This document shows, piece by piece, positions 9,841 through 27,900 of a DNA stretch of 64,000 bases (position 1 is the stretch's first letter; each line of letters opens with the position of its first letter). The DNA lies in the NCBI RefSeq assembly GCF_037325665.1, contig NC_090259.1:33660649-33724648 (forward strand), in the 5' to 3' direction. The notes below the pieces were generated by a model. It saw only the letters and a list, made by a program, of their open reading frames with translations, made no database searches and had not been told where the DNA came from. The DNA comes from Littorina saxatilis (Eukaryota > Mollusca > Gastropoda > Littorinimorpha > Littorinidae). The position numbers were made by a program, and so were the translations under genes.

Positions 9841-10929
9841 ATGCCAAGATTGACACCAGAACAAAGCGAGAGGGCAGTGGGTCGACTATCGGCTGGTGAT
9901 GACCCAGAAGCGGTAGCAGCTGCTTTCAATGTGCATCTGTCAACAGTATATCGCCTTCAGCAACGTTTTGTCAACACTGGAAGCACTGCTGATATAAAGC
10001 GGAGTGGAAGACCTCGCGTTACCAGACTAAGGCAAGATTGCCAGATCCTGCGTCAGCATTTGATAAACCGATTCCATACAGCCAATGAAACAGCCAGGAA
10101 CACCGTCGGGAACCACCAGAGACCCATCAGTGGCCAGACAGTACGCCAAAGACTTGCTGAGCGAGACCTCCAAAACTGCCGTCCAGCTAGAGGACCAGTC
10201 CTCACTCAAAGACATCGCATGGCGCGCCAGCAGTGGGCCCAGGATCACATCAACTGGAACTGGAGACAATGGCGAAACATTGTGTTCACCGATAAGAGCC
10301 GTTACTGCATTAGTCATGTTGATGGGCGTGTCAGAGTGTGCCAAAGAAGAGGTGAATGCTATGCTGATGACTGCGCCATGAAACACAATGCCCAGGGTGG
10401 ACCAAACGACATGGCCTGGGGTGGAATCGGCCTCAACCAAACCCTATGACCTGTGTTTTTCAACAATCTTGGTCCTGGTCGGGGAGACGGCATCACAGCA
10501 CAGCGCTATGTGGATCAGATCCTACAGCCTCATGTTGTGCCCTTTTTCCAGGCCCACAGAAACTGTGTTCTGCAGCAAGATAACGCTCGACCGCACACAG
10601 CCAGGGTCTCCCAGGCCTTCCTTAAACACCATAACATCGACATCATAGCTTGGCCCGCCCTCAGCCCAGATTTGAATTCCATTGTACATTTCTGGGACCA
10701 ACTTCAACGAGAGCTCAACCAGATTCGCCCAGGACCAAGAACTACCGCAAACCTGCGTCAGGCCCTTATCCAAGCCTGGGGCAACATCCCAAGAGACGCC
10801 ATCAACCGACTCATCAACTCTATGAGACGCCGCTGCCAGGCCGTCATCAACGTCAATGGGGGTCACACACCATACTTGACCATCTGTCCTGGCTTCCTTT
10901 GCCCGTGGCATCGACAGACTATGACATAG
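9841..10929 (+). pseudogene. Tc1-like transposase, inactive
   Basis: About 360 codons from MPRLTPEQSERAVGRL. A paired-type helix-turn-helix DNA-binding half (residues ~1-115) is followed by a DDE domain. The first catalytic Asp (NIVFTDKSRY) and the second (QQDNARPHTA) are present. The third position reads SPDLNSIVHFW where Tc1 enzymes have Pro-Ile-Glu-His, so the catalytic Glu is replaced by Val. There is also an in-frame TGA at 10447-10449. The usual GGHT-Y ending is recognisable. I found no matching terminal inverted repeats. It abuts the right end of family A copy 1. A dead copy. Confidence 0.85.
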
Positions 10930-13900
10930 CCAAGAACATTGTTTGAAGAACATTCCACCGTTATTTTGATTCGTTTCGATGTACCGTTCATGAGAAATGA
11001 AATATTCAAATTGTGATTAAACGTTTTTCTGGAGAAAATTCGCGTTTCTTTTGTTGCTCGGCTATAAAACGAACCAAACTGTGAAGCTGTCGCCATTAGT
11101 TTTGCATGAAGTCCTCTTTGAATGACACAGAAAAGCTTGATGCATTTTACTTGGGAGGAGTCCTTATAGGATGTTTTCCTGTACCAATTGACTACACATG
11201 CTAGAGCACACACTGTACACACACACACGAGGAGGTGAAACTGTAACAAATGAAAACAAAAACACAGTGTTATTTACATGTGTATTTGAAGGACTGAACA
11301 GACAACAGTACAGTTATGCAACGATACACACCTAGTGCTGATGATTCAAATGGCAATAATGCTTCACATAAATAAAGCAGCAGGAGTTTTGACACTTGTA
11401 TATCTTTTTTTCCAGTCACGCTGTTTTCACAGTGTATACATGCACGTCTACTTGCTGATCGTTGCTTTTTTGAGCATTTACGTTAAAGACCACAGGCGCT
11501 TGCGGCAATCCCAGAAGCTGGAATTCAATTTTGTATTCCAACAGGCTAAAGAAACCATTGGTATTCATGGCTTCACATTTTAAATCGAGTGATCAGCACC
11601 CATGGAGGAGTTATTAATAAGATCCAAAATGTACGTACAAACCACACTGAAACAAGCACAACGGAAAAAAGGTCAATACAGGTATTCTTTAATTTACGTT
11701 ACAAACACTTCAATAACCTACCAGGTAATTGTAACGGGCAGTTCTGCATGTGGAACATATCACAACAGTATGACGACGAATGTCAATTTGACTTGGACAC
11801 TTTGGCGTCACAAGCCATATCATGAACAAAACACAAACACAAGCAAGCATACACTCAAACACACACACATTTCCCACACAAAGTTAACAATAAACATGCA
11901 GAAGGTAATAGCGGGGAAAAAGCAGCAAGATAAATTTCAGATAACCTGATGTGTCACTTTCACCGAATCCACAGCCAAACAAAAAGCCAATAACAAGAAT
12001 TGAAATAAAAAAAGAAAACTTAGAGGCAAGATGAACACACAAAATGTACAGCACATAGGACCCTGAACTCAAAAAAGCCATTTTTAGTCTTGAACCTCTA
12101 TGCGTCTTTCCACCACAGTGATGATATTGTAACAGCCATCATTCATTTTCTTTTCCAAACAATCAGAAAGGAGAACGTTAGCCTTAATAGTGTCTGGCAG
12201 TTACACTCTTCTCGTCCACCTGGCAAATGTGATAAATACTTTTCTCATAGAGATCTCTTTCATTTTTTTCTCAGCCCATAAACCTTTAAGGCCATCCTTA
12301 ATTGAGCCTGAAGTTGACTCTTTGAAGACTTCGCAAAGTCTATTTACAGAAAACTCAGTGCCAAATCTTGGTTCAGTAACCTTCGTTGAGGTTAACTTTG
12401 CAAAGCTGACTTTGCCAAATTAAATATCAGGCTTTACATCAGACATACATGTCTGCTCAATACGTCTAAATGTGACTCATCGTAACCTGTGCCCAGGCGC
12501 AAAAACAGCCGTACATGTGGGAATACTGTCCTCATATCAGGTGCCAGCAACAAAAATCAAGGCACAGAAGCAGAACGGAAAACAGACGTATGATGTGAGC
12601 CTTGAAGCATAAGACATAAGTAACATTGTGTCGCATAAACATATTCCATAACCTGTTCAGGAAGTAATCAACTTCAACCATTCCTACAAAAAAATGTATC
12701 CAATATTGCCACTCACACTCAAACAACTAGTTACTGAAATCACACTGTCGTTTTCAGCATTTCAAATCAGATGAGAATACAAGATTTTGTTGATTTGATT
12801 GCTACATGTACCACGCATCTATACACGATTAATATAAAGAATAAATGCATCGTATTATCCTTTTTTTGACATGTAATGTAAATAGAAGTTCAACGCTAGT
12901 CCTGCTCTTCTTACTTCACACACTGACTGCAGCCTCTACCTTTTATCATTCAAAGTGTCGTAAATGAGTGATGTTCAAACAACAAGATGGAACAGAGGGA
13001 GAGCTTCATACACAAACTTAGTGCTTGCCAATCAAACCAGTTGATTCTCTTCATCACCTCCACTCTTCTGCTGCCTACTTAATTTTGAGAGGATAAATAT
13101 AAAACACAGACACCAATGTTGTTCCCAGGCCCAGTCTTCCGTCCTTTACGCATACAATTTTGATCTGACGCATTGGTCCGATAATTTTGACATGTAGGAC
13201 TACTAGGAGGTCGTCTGACAAAACAACTATAGACATGACATTTGGACCCATACATAATCTGAATCCAGGTCCAACTGACCTATTGTCCTCCCGAGTCTGG
13301 GAACAACACTGAGATAGTGATGTAACACAATATGAATGGAACAGAAGGCGAAGATTAAAGTCACTGAAAACCTTTGGCGCAAGACGCACAGTAGGCAAGC
13401 TTAACACCTTTATTTGGGTTTCCACCTAAGACTACAGCTATCACTACTACGGCTGCTCACGGCTTCCACTGAAGAAAAGCAAAAGTCATGGAAATTTCCG
13501 GAGGAAGGCAGAAAACTATGAAATTTACATTCAAAATGGGGTAATTTGATGCAAATTTCAGCACATTTCTGTTACCGTACTCAATTTTACATTTCTGTGG
13601 AAATCTGTGAATAATTAGAAAGCAAAGCCCTGCCGTTGTAAGTCTACTGTCTTTGTGTGCTTAGCTGAAGTTTGAAATGCTAATCATGGCCATGCAATCA
13701 ACCCCTGCGCTCTATCCTATCTTCTACATCTACCTACAATCTATAAACTGTCTGAATTTTGTTTTGTACTGGCCGTAAAGCTCTGATTCAGTTATGACAA
13801 AAACAAACATCGTAGTGCGGCAGAATGCAAACTCTAAGTAACATTCCAAAGACGCGATATTTTATGAACACAGCAAGCAGGCACATCTTTCAAAGTAAAG

Positions 13901-15698
13901 CTGACAGGCAAAATCATGGAAGCTGGTTTGGAAAACATGTCAATGCTCGTTCTGGTACGTACACACAAAGGTCGTACATGTATATCAAAATAGTAGGAAT
14001 GAGGGATAATTGTTTTAGAAAAAACCGCATCATAGACACCTCATACGAAAGGTAATGTTCACAGGTTTGCAAACACACAACGCTATCCTAAAAATTGAGA
14101 GAAAAAAATCTCCATCTGCATGCTGATTCAAACGGTTCATGCATTTTACGCACACTTGAACAAAGATAACCCTGCTGTGTGAAACCAACAACAAAATCAA
14201 AGTCTCTGAACCAATTCACCATAAACACAATATATGATGGTAACATAACAAGAACAGTCTACATTGTGAGAATCAAACAGGGTTGGGTTGGAGTGCTGGG
14301 TGCGATTACACTGACTGTGCAATGAAGCGTGTTTGTCCAAGACACTGAATGACCGAGTGATTTGAATTTTTTTCACATTTTTTTTTATCAAAGGACTGTT
14401 ACTCCAATTCAGCACAACAAATACACAAAACAGCAATTACAAAATGACTCTTTCCATGTTTTTGAATGCTTTCACACATACAGATCAACACACAGAGACT
14501 CAAATGCACACTCTTAGTCTTACAAAAAACATTAAGACAGCTGAATCATTTCTTCACACTCGTCAAGCAAAAGCGCCAGGCAGAACCAAACACACACAAC
14601 GCACCTCTATACCGACACTGCTACCAACACCTTGTTTGTGTTTATCAAGTCAGATGTACGCTGATTTAACCCCCACCAACCGGCTTAACTGAAGAAAATA
14701 CACACCAATACCCAGACTAGAAAGAAAAAAAAAGGTCTTCAAAAGTTTAAACAAGAAATAGACCTGCTGCGCCTAATCTACCATTTCTTTCTTGCGCTCA
14801 CACTTTCTCTGCCATTCAAGCATTAGCATACACGCACTTATACACCTCCAACCGCACAGCCCATTTAAATAATAATGATAAAAAAGACTGGTGTGCTGTT
14901 ACAATGAACGAAACAAAAATTCGGTCATTAGTTCCAAATGCAGAAGAAGCTCACTATATAATTATTTAGCCGGGGGAAAAAAAATTTATCAAGGATTTTC
15001 TTTGCCTTTTGGTTGTCATCCAAAACTTCCAAGCCTGGTACAATTGAAATATGACCGTATACAGAATTATCAGAGAAAAGCTTAGATTCACATACACAAT
15101 CTCACCCTGTTAAAAAGAGCACATCCCTAGTTGTACACATGCAAGACATTAGGATAGTGCTTAATGAGTGATGGGGCTGTAATACTCGTCTTCTGAAGCA
15201 AATCATGCAACTCTTCAAGTGGTCTACATGTATTGCTCTATTTGTAACCACGCGTCACACATCCTTACAAATAAACACAAAGCAGCAATTCAGTGCGTCC
15301 ACACGTGCAGGGGTTAGCACAATGCCTGGAACTTCAACTGACTGATAAACAGCAGCATAACCTGCAAAAACTGTTGTGAAGCAAACAGTACCCAAACCCA
15401 AACAGTTTCAAACACATTGTGGTTAGTACTGTAGTAGTCACTTTCAAACCCAGCAACTTCAAATAACACGTCAAAGAACAATCAGAAAAATTTCTGTGTG
15501 GACTTACTAATTCATTCCTAAACAAGCTCAAACAATACTAAGAAGGGATGGAGGGGGTTGCCAGGGGGGGGGGGGGGGGGGGTTGAGGAATATCTCACAC
15601 AATGATTCTTCAATCTATTCATTCAAGCCTGACTGACATTGTCACATGCTAACAACATGCAAAAAACTAAAACAAAAACAAAAGCCTAGAACCTAGTG
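10930..15698. other. no gene seen; possible SURF4 3' UTR and downstream DNA
   Basis: Nearly 4.8 kb of AC- and A-rich plus strand with no convincing coding sequence. Directly left of the SURF4 stop it may be that gene's 3' UTR on the minus strand. An AATAAA on the minus strand lies at 13409-13414. A small inverted-repeat element is near 13115-13311 (arms gttgttccca / tgggaacaac). A run of about 18 G lies near 15566-15583. Confidence 0.4.
13115..13311. repeat. possible small MITE
   Basis: Short inverted arms of about 16 bp (gttgttcccagg... and ...ctgggaacaac) about 195 bp apart. The flanking target duplication is unclear. This is a tentative call. Confidence 0.35.
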
Positions 15699-21610
<5,912 letters not shown>

Positions 21611-21984
21611 TTTGAAGAATTGGCCGAAATCCACCGGCAATCCAGCCACGTACTTGTCTGCAAGCCTGTAAGCGGAAGTAGCGGAAGTCGAAAAAGGTAA
21701 CAGCCGGGTGCTTCCCAATCAAAGATCAAATGTTTTCGATTGAAAAACGGAAATGCAATACAAGCTGTAAATCTACCCGCATAAAAAAATATGTATCCTT
21801 TTTGGATTACTTAAAATTTGACATTAATTTTCATTCCACTGACAGCAAAGAAAAATTGATCGTTCTACGTCTACTTTTACAGGGGGTGTGCTCAATGGAA
21901 GGCATTGATGCCACGTCGCAAGCTGCTCCGTTCGGTCTCGTGAATTTCCGGCCACACTCGGAAAAGAGGCTGAAAGCAAACAAC
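21611..21984. promoter_or_regulatory. putative bidirectional promoter between SURF4 and TADA1
   Basis: The 374 bp between two divergent ATGs must hold both 5' UTRs and the core promoters. No TATA box at a fitting distance is obvious on either side. Short shared promoters of this kind are common for housekeeping genes. Both genes also keep in-frame ATGs further upstream (21718 on minus, 21895 on plus), so the start sites could extend into this spacer. Confidence 0.55.
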
Positions 21985-24900
21985 ATGGCGGCGCCCTTAG
22001 ATTTGATTGCTGCTCGTAAAAGTTTGACGGATGAACTTGGAGAGTCATCCATAGTGTGAGTTTATATGTACTGTTGTTGTGCAAAATAATCCTTGCTGTC
22101 CATGTTCAATCGAGTTCACGCGTTCCATATTTGCATGTTTTTTTGCTGTTGATATTTGAACATTCAAGGTTCCAATTTCTTCCGCTGTCTTCATCCTAAC
22201 AGTCTCAGAGCTGCAGTATACCTCTAGTTCTAGTTCTATGAAGATGAGATGGAAAAAGACTCAAAGACGCACCTGGGTAATCTTGAACTTTAGTGTGTTA
22301 AATTCATAGCTTGGAATTCAGAGGCATTTAACTTTTAAGCCTCCAAATTTGCAGAACCTGCACTTGTAAGTTGTAAGCAGAACAAGTCATTTTAGATCCC
22401 TTTGGAGTCACGGAATGAACTGTACGAATGCTCGGAATACATTTCGTTTACATGCGTCAAAGAAGGCGACAGGGGAGGAAACTCCCGTTGCCTTAGTGAT
22501 GTCCCTTGGATGACAACGTAGACATTCTCGGGTCATTTTCGTTGATCAAACAACCAAATTAATTAATTTTGCTTAAGTTTGGAGTTTCACGACAAATGTT
22601 CTTTGGCTTGATTGTTGTTGTTTGTTTGCTTAACGCCCAGCCGACCACGAAGAGCCATATCAGGGCGGTGCTGCTTTGACATATAACGTGCGCCACACAC
22701 AAGACAGAAGTCGCAGCACAGGCTTCATGTCTCACCCAGTCACATTATTCTGACACCGGACCAACCAGTCCTAGCACTAACCCCATAATGCCAGACGCCA
22801 GGCGGAGCAGCCACTAGATTGCCAATTTTAAAGTCTTAGGTATGACCCGGCCGGGGTTCGAACCCACGACCTCCTGATCACGGGGCGGACGCCTTACCAC
22901 TAGGCCAACCGTGTTTGGCTTGATTACAGGGACCTGCATTAATAATAAGTAAAGAATGCCACTGGATTCTGAGCTATGAATTTAACACACTAAAGTTCAA
23001 GATTACCGGTACTACTACTAGACTAGGTTGGCACTTTGAGGCTGGCTAAATATCGTCTGCTACGCATGTATTTTAGGGGAAGAGAACTGAAAACCACCAC
23101 CCATTCAAATAGACCATTGATTTCATTTTTGACTCATGTGAGTAATCAGGAGAGTCTTTGTATATAATGAGCAGTATTACTATTAGGCTTAGCTATCTGG
23201 TGGGCCGTCTTGCTGGGCAGCGCCCGTCCAGCTGGCTCTAGACGAAAGGCAAAAGCTTTATACACTCCGAGTGTATGCAGGAGTGATAAGTCTGTATGCA
23301 CTCCGACAATCAAAAGCTCTGTTACAAATTGTAAGCCAATGAAATGCCCCCTTACAAGTCGTTAGGAAGTAGCCAATGAAGACAATCAATCCGACCTATG
23401 TATTGACTTCCGTAATCTCTTTTTCGAAGTTTACAAGGCAGGCAATAAAGTACACTCACATAAAGTTGGCCCAAAAATTATTGCAACAAATTTCAAACCC
23501 AAATTAAAGCATTAACTCCTGTGTCATTTTATTAAAACTGTATATGCCAAAGAAGGCCGTTCACTTAACCTTCAGGATCACCTTTTGGATTAAATATTTC
23601 TTTTACAGGGATCACGTGACCGCCGCTCAAGTAAGTGTACCCTCAAAATCGACCAGACAAAAACGGAAGAGCCGAATGAAAAATCGACAAAAAGTCACAA
23701 TAGGCAAAACGTTGCAACTTTCACATACGAGAAGAAAGTCAAACCAATTATCTACCCTGAACAGATTATTTTGTTTTGCTACCTTGCGTATTTCGCGTGC
23801 TATGCTATTCCTACTGATGCAGGTGTCGATCGCAAGAGCGGTCAAAAAGCGGAACGTTTTACATCAATTTGTATGGGTATCATGTCAAAAAGCGCTACAT
23901 TTTAGCAATGACTTGGTGGATTGCTTTGAAACTTTCAGAATATTTTACCAACATACTAGAGATACTTCGTGCGAAAGTTTGGATCGTTACGGTTATTTAT
24001 CCAGATGTGACGCAATGTTTCGGAAAATGTTGTTAAACTTGTCATAGGATTGTTCACTTGTGTCCAAAAAATTCATGACTTTGCATATCTACAGATAAAT
24101 GATTGATACAGATTCTGTCTAAGTTTCATTTGCGTGTAGCTGCTGGCGTTAATTTGCTAGTCATGCAAAGTCATGAGGAAAAAATGGAACGTTCACGCTG
24201 TTTCGCGCTTACAGCTGTTATCGCTGCTTGCCTCTTAAAACATGCTACGGTCACGCTTGGCTGGGCATCGCTGTGGCACCAGAATCATCGCTTAAATATG
24301 TAGTGTGTTTACTGGTCCAGCAAATCTGCGTCAGTGCTTACACGCACATAAAACTTTAGCAGTGTGTGTATTAATCATTTTTCTAAAGACATGCAAAGTC
24401 ATACATTTTTTTGACCCAAGGAAACAATCCTACGATGAGATTAAAATCTTCTTTCAAAAAATTGCATAACATTTTAACAAACACCTGTAACAATCCATCA
24501 TTTCTCTCGAAGTATCTCTAGTATGTTGGTAAAATATTCTGAAAGTTTCAAAGCAATCCACCAAGTCATTGCTAAAGTGCAGACTCTTTTGTCGTGATAC
24601 CCCTAAAAAATGATGCAAAAAGTCCCGTTTTTGACCGCTCTTGCGATCGACACCTGCATCAGTAGGAATAGCATAGCACGCGAAATACGCAAGATAGCAA
24701 AACAAAACAATCTGTTCAGGGTAGATAATTGGTTTGACCTTCTTCTCGTATGTAAAAGTTGCATCGTTTTGCCTATTGTGATTTTTTGTCGATTTTTTAT
24801 TCGGCTCTTCCGTTTTTGTCTGGTCGATTTTGAGGGTACCCTAACTTGAGCGGCGGTCACGTGATCCCTGTAAAAGAAATATATAATCCAAATGGTGATC

Positions 24901-27900
24901 CTGAAGGTTAAGTGAACGGCCTTCTCTGGCATATAAAATGACACAGGGATTAATGCTTTAATTTGGGTTTGAAATTTGTTGCAATAATTTTTTGGCCAAG
25001 TTTAGTTTACAACCACTTATACACACTACAAATGTGTTCCATACTCCGAAAATAAACTGCTGTGCAGCTTTATTGCTTTGTAATTGATTAGTGTTCTGAA
25101 AGTGACATCGAATTCTAAACATTTTGTACTGTACACATGAACAAATTCTTCTTTTTTTTGCAGATACTTCCAAAATCTGGCATCATGGTTCAAGAAAAAG
25201 GTAAAATATACTGCAAACACTGATGATAAAGGACATCATCATGAGCACTTCTCGTGTCAGGGCATAAGTATGGGGGAACCTGTGAAATGGTTATATGCCA
25301 TTATTTAAAAAAGACAAACAGGACCCCCTCCCACTTGTAACCAAATAATCACCAACTGCCAAAAATCTTAGAAAACCAAGTCAGTGCAAGGAAGTAGTCT
25401 TCAAAGTAAATGGACATCAATTTGTAAGAAAAAGAAGGTGTTCCACTGTTTTTCAGTTGATGACGATGAGCAGGCTTAGCGGAGATCCATTCCTTGCAGA
25501 GAACATTTCACCAGTTTATTTTGAGACAAGTTCCTGATGATTTTTTGTCCTATACTTTTTACAGACTTCAAAGGAGGACTTTGATCTTCAGGCCAGAAGA
25601 CTGCTCAAATCAGATGCAGGTATGATTTTGGTGTGTGTGTGAGCTGACTAAGTGAATTGTAGGGAATGCCATAAAATGTTTCTAAACAATAGACGTTTTC
25701 CGGAAATAACTGTCTGGATTTACAAGCAAGTTGGGTCCCTTACCTCGTTTCAAAAATATACACATCAGAGTTTACGATTTGTCCCGGGACTGCCGGATTG
25801 CTTGCCCCGAGTGATAGCCGACAATGTTTTTTGCCTGAGGTCATGTGAGTTTCACTTGAGGTCAAGGTCATAGCAGCATGGGAAACTGATACGCGTGCTT
25901 AGCGATCGCTGCAGGCCATCAAATGAATCATGGCTCCGATGTTCGGATTTAAAAAAAAAAGGGGGCATCATATATCTATTGGACTCTGCATACAAACCTG
26001 GGACCCCATACGATTTCACCGTATTTTGTACGCATGATTGTCTAGAATACGATCAGTACGGTCAGTTGAATGAAAATACGACGAGACTAATTCCTGGACT
26101 ACTTTTCTTCACAAGGGTATCCCGAAGCCGATCCAATATTTTGACACATGAACATTGAAAGAAGCATTTGTTTTAAATTAAAATGTATGGGCCTAAAAAA
26201 AAAATAGGTGTGGTTACGGTAACCCGACCTACCCTATTTTTACGGGCCGACCCTATAACTTTTTAGTACATTTGTCAAAACAAAAACAAAAAATGAAAAC
26301 AAAAAAACGAGTGCAGAAAACGCAATGAAAGCGAAAGCGCTCGAGTCGTCATGCAGACGACAGACGATGCAAGGGAAATAACTCCTTCTACTAAAAAGGC
26401 CCAACAGACGCTTGCCATGACAAAAATGGCGGCATCTTCTTCGGTTGCGAGTGCTACACGCTTGGTTGCTCTGCTATTATAGAAAAAAAGTTTAAAAAAA
26501 AAGTGATTGTCTACCTTCCTACCCTATTTTTTGTGTGGCTGTTACCTTAACCACACCTATTTTTTTTTGTTGGCCTTGGTAAACTTAAATTAACGGTGCG
26601 ACGGATGCGTTTGAAGTATCTATATATATATATATGTGAAGCATGGATGTTGAAATGCTGTGTGGAGTACGCTCATTTTTCGGAAAATACACCAAGTTTG
26701 TTTGAGAATACTCCCAAGTGTAAAACAGGGGTTCCCAGGTCTGTGCATAGCATACACATCAGAGTCAGTTATTTGCTGTGATGGTGGTTTAAACTGGTCG
26801 ACCACATGTTTCCTGTTTGTATGGGGTAAGGGGCGCAACTCTTCCACAACACTTGCAAATCCTGACGGAGCTATTTCTAATAATAGTCTATTGCCGTGTG
26901 AAAGAAAGTCAGAGGTTTGACTGTGTGTAGTGTCCTGAGATTTGTCAGCTTTATGCACGCGATACTCTGGTGCAGATTAGAGTGACATTGCCTCTGTGTG
27001 TGTACGGGGGGGGGGGGGGGGGGGGGGGGGGGGTCGGTACTGTAGTCTAACTTGCTTGTGACTTTAGGCTTGCCAGGCAAAAGGAGCGGTGCTATGTTTC
27101 TGTTGTGAATTCTTCTGTGTGTGATTTTCAGTTTTTCACTTTTTGCAGTTCATCTGCACAACGAGTTTCTTCTCGCCATCATTGCCAAGTGCCAGAGCGT
27201 CAGCTCTTCCATGGGTTTGTTGTTCACTCATTTTTGGCTCACGAAGTGTAGCCTATGCGATCGTAACTTTGTCTGTCTGTGCGTTTGTGCGTGTGTGTGT
27301 GTGTGTGTGTGTGTGCGTGTGTATGTCTGTGGTAGAAACTTTAACATTTCCGAGTCTATGTGTGAGTGGTTATCCAAGACTATGGATAAAGCTCGCATAA
27401 GATTACGTCACGGTCAAAAGTGTTTGACGTCAATTAATGCATCATGACGGCATGCCTCCCTGTAGTCTTTCTCTCTCGCGTGGTGTGTGTGGTCTCGGTC
27501 ATTGTTATTTTGAGCGGACCGAGACTATTTGGCAGTCGTGTCCCTGTAAGTAGGCTACATGCAGACAGACAGATCTAGATCTAGTGTCTCTCTTTCTTGC
27601 ACAGTGTCACCTAAGCTTACTGTGTGTGTGGGTGTGTATGTGTGACGGAGTGATTGAGTTTGTGTTACTGTTTGTCTATTTCTTACGTGAGCCTTGAAGG
27701 CTTCGCCTCTTGTTTTGTTTGTTGTATGTCTGTGTGTGTATGATGTAACATTTTTCGGTTCACCTGAGCAATTGGTGAGTCTTAGTGACGAGCAGTGGCC
27801 AGCTGGCAGAGTGCCCATACGGACGGACTGGCCATCTGTCCGCGAACAAAGAAAACTTAACGTTGAGGTTTGGATGTTTTGGAAGCTAGAGTTTTGAAGC

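Noticed and set aside
11217-15690. Many short open frames between 11 and 15.7 kb on both strands
   Set aside because: All are short, low-complexity or AC/GT-rich, lack splice-supported homology and look like chance.
21730-21984. An N-terminal extension of TADA1 from the upstream in-frame ATGs
   Set aside because: The family starts with a short MA...-type N terminus matching ATG 21985; the upstream stretch has no recognised similarity, though it cannot be excluded.
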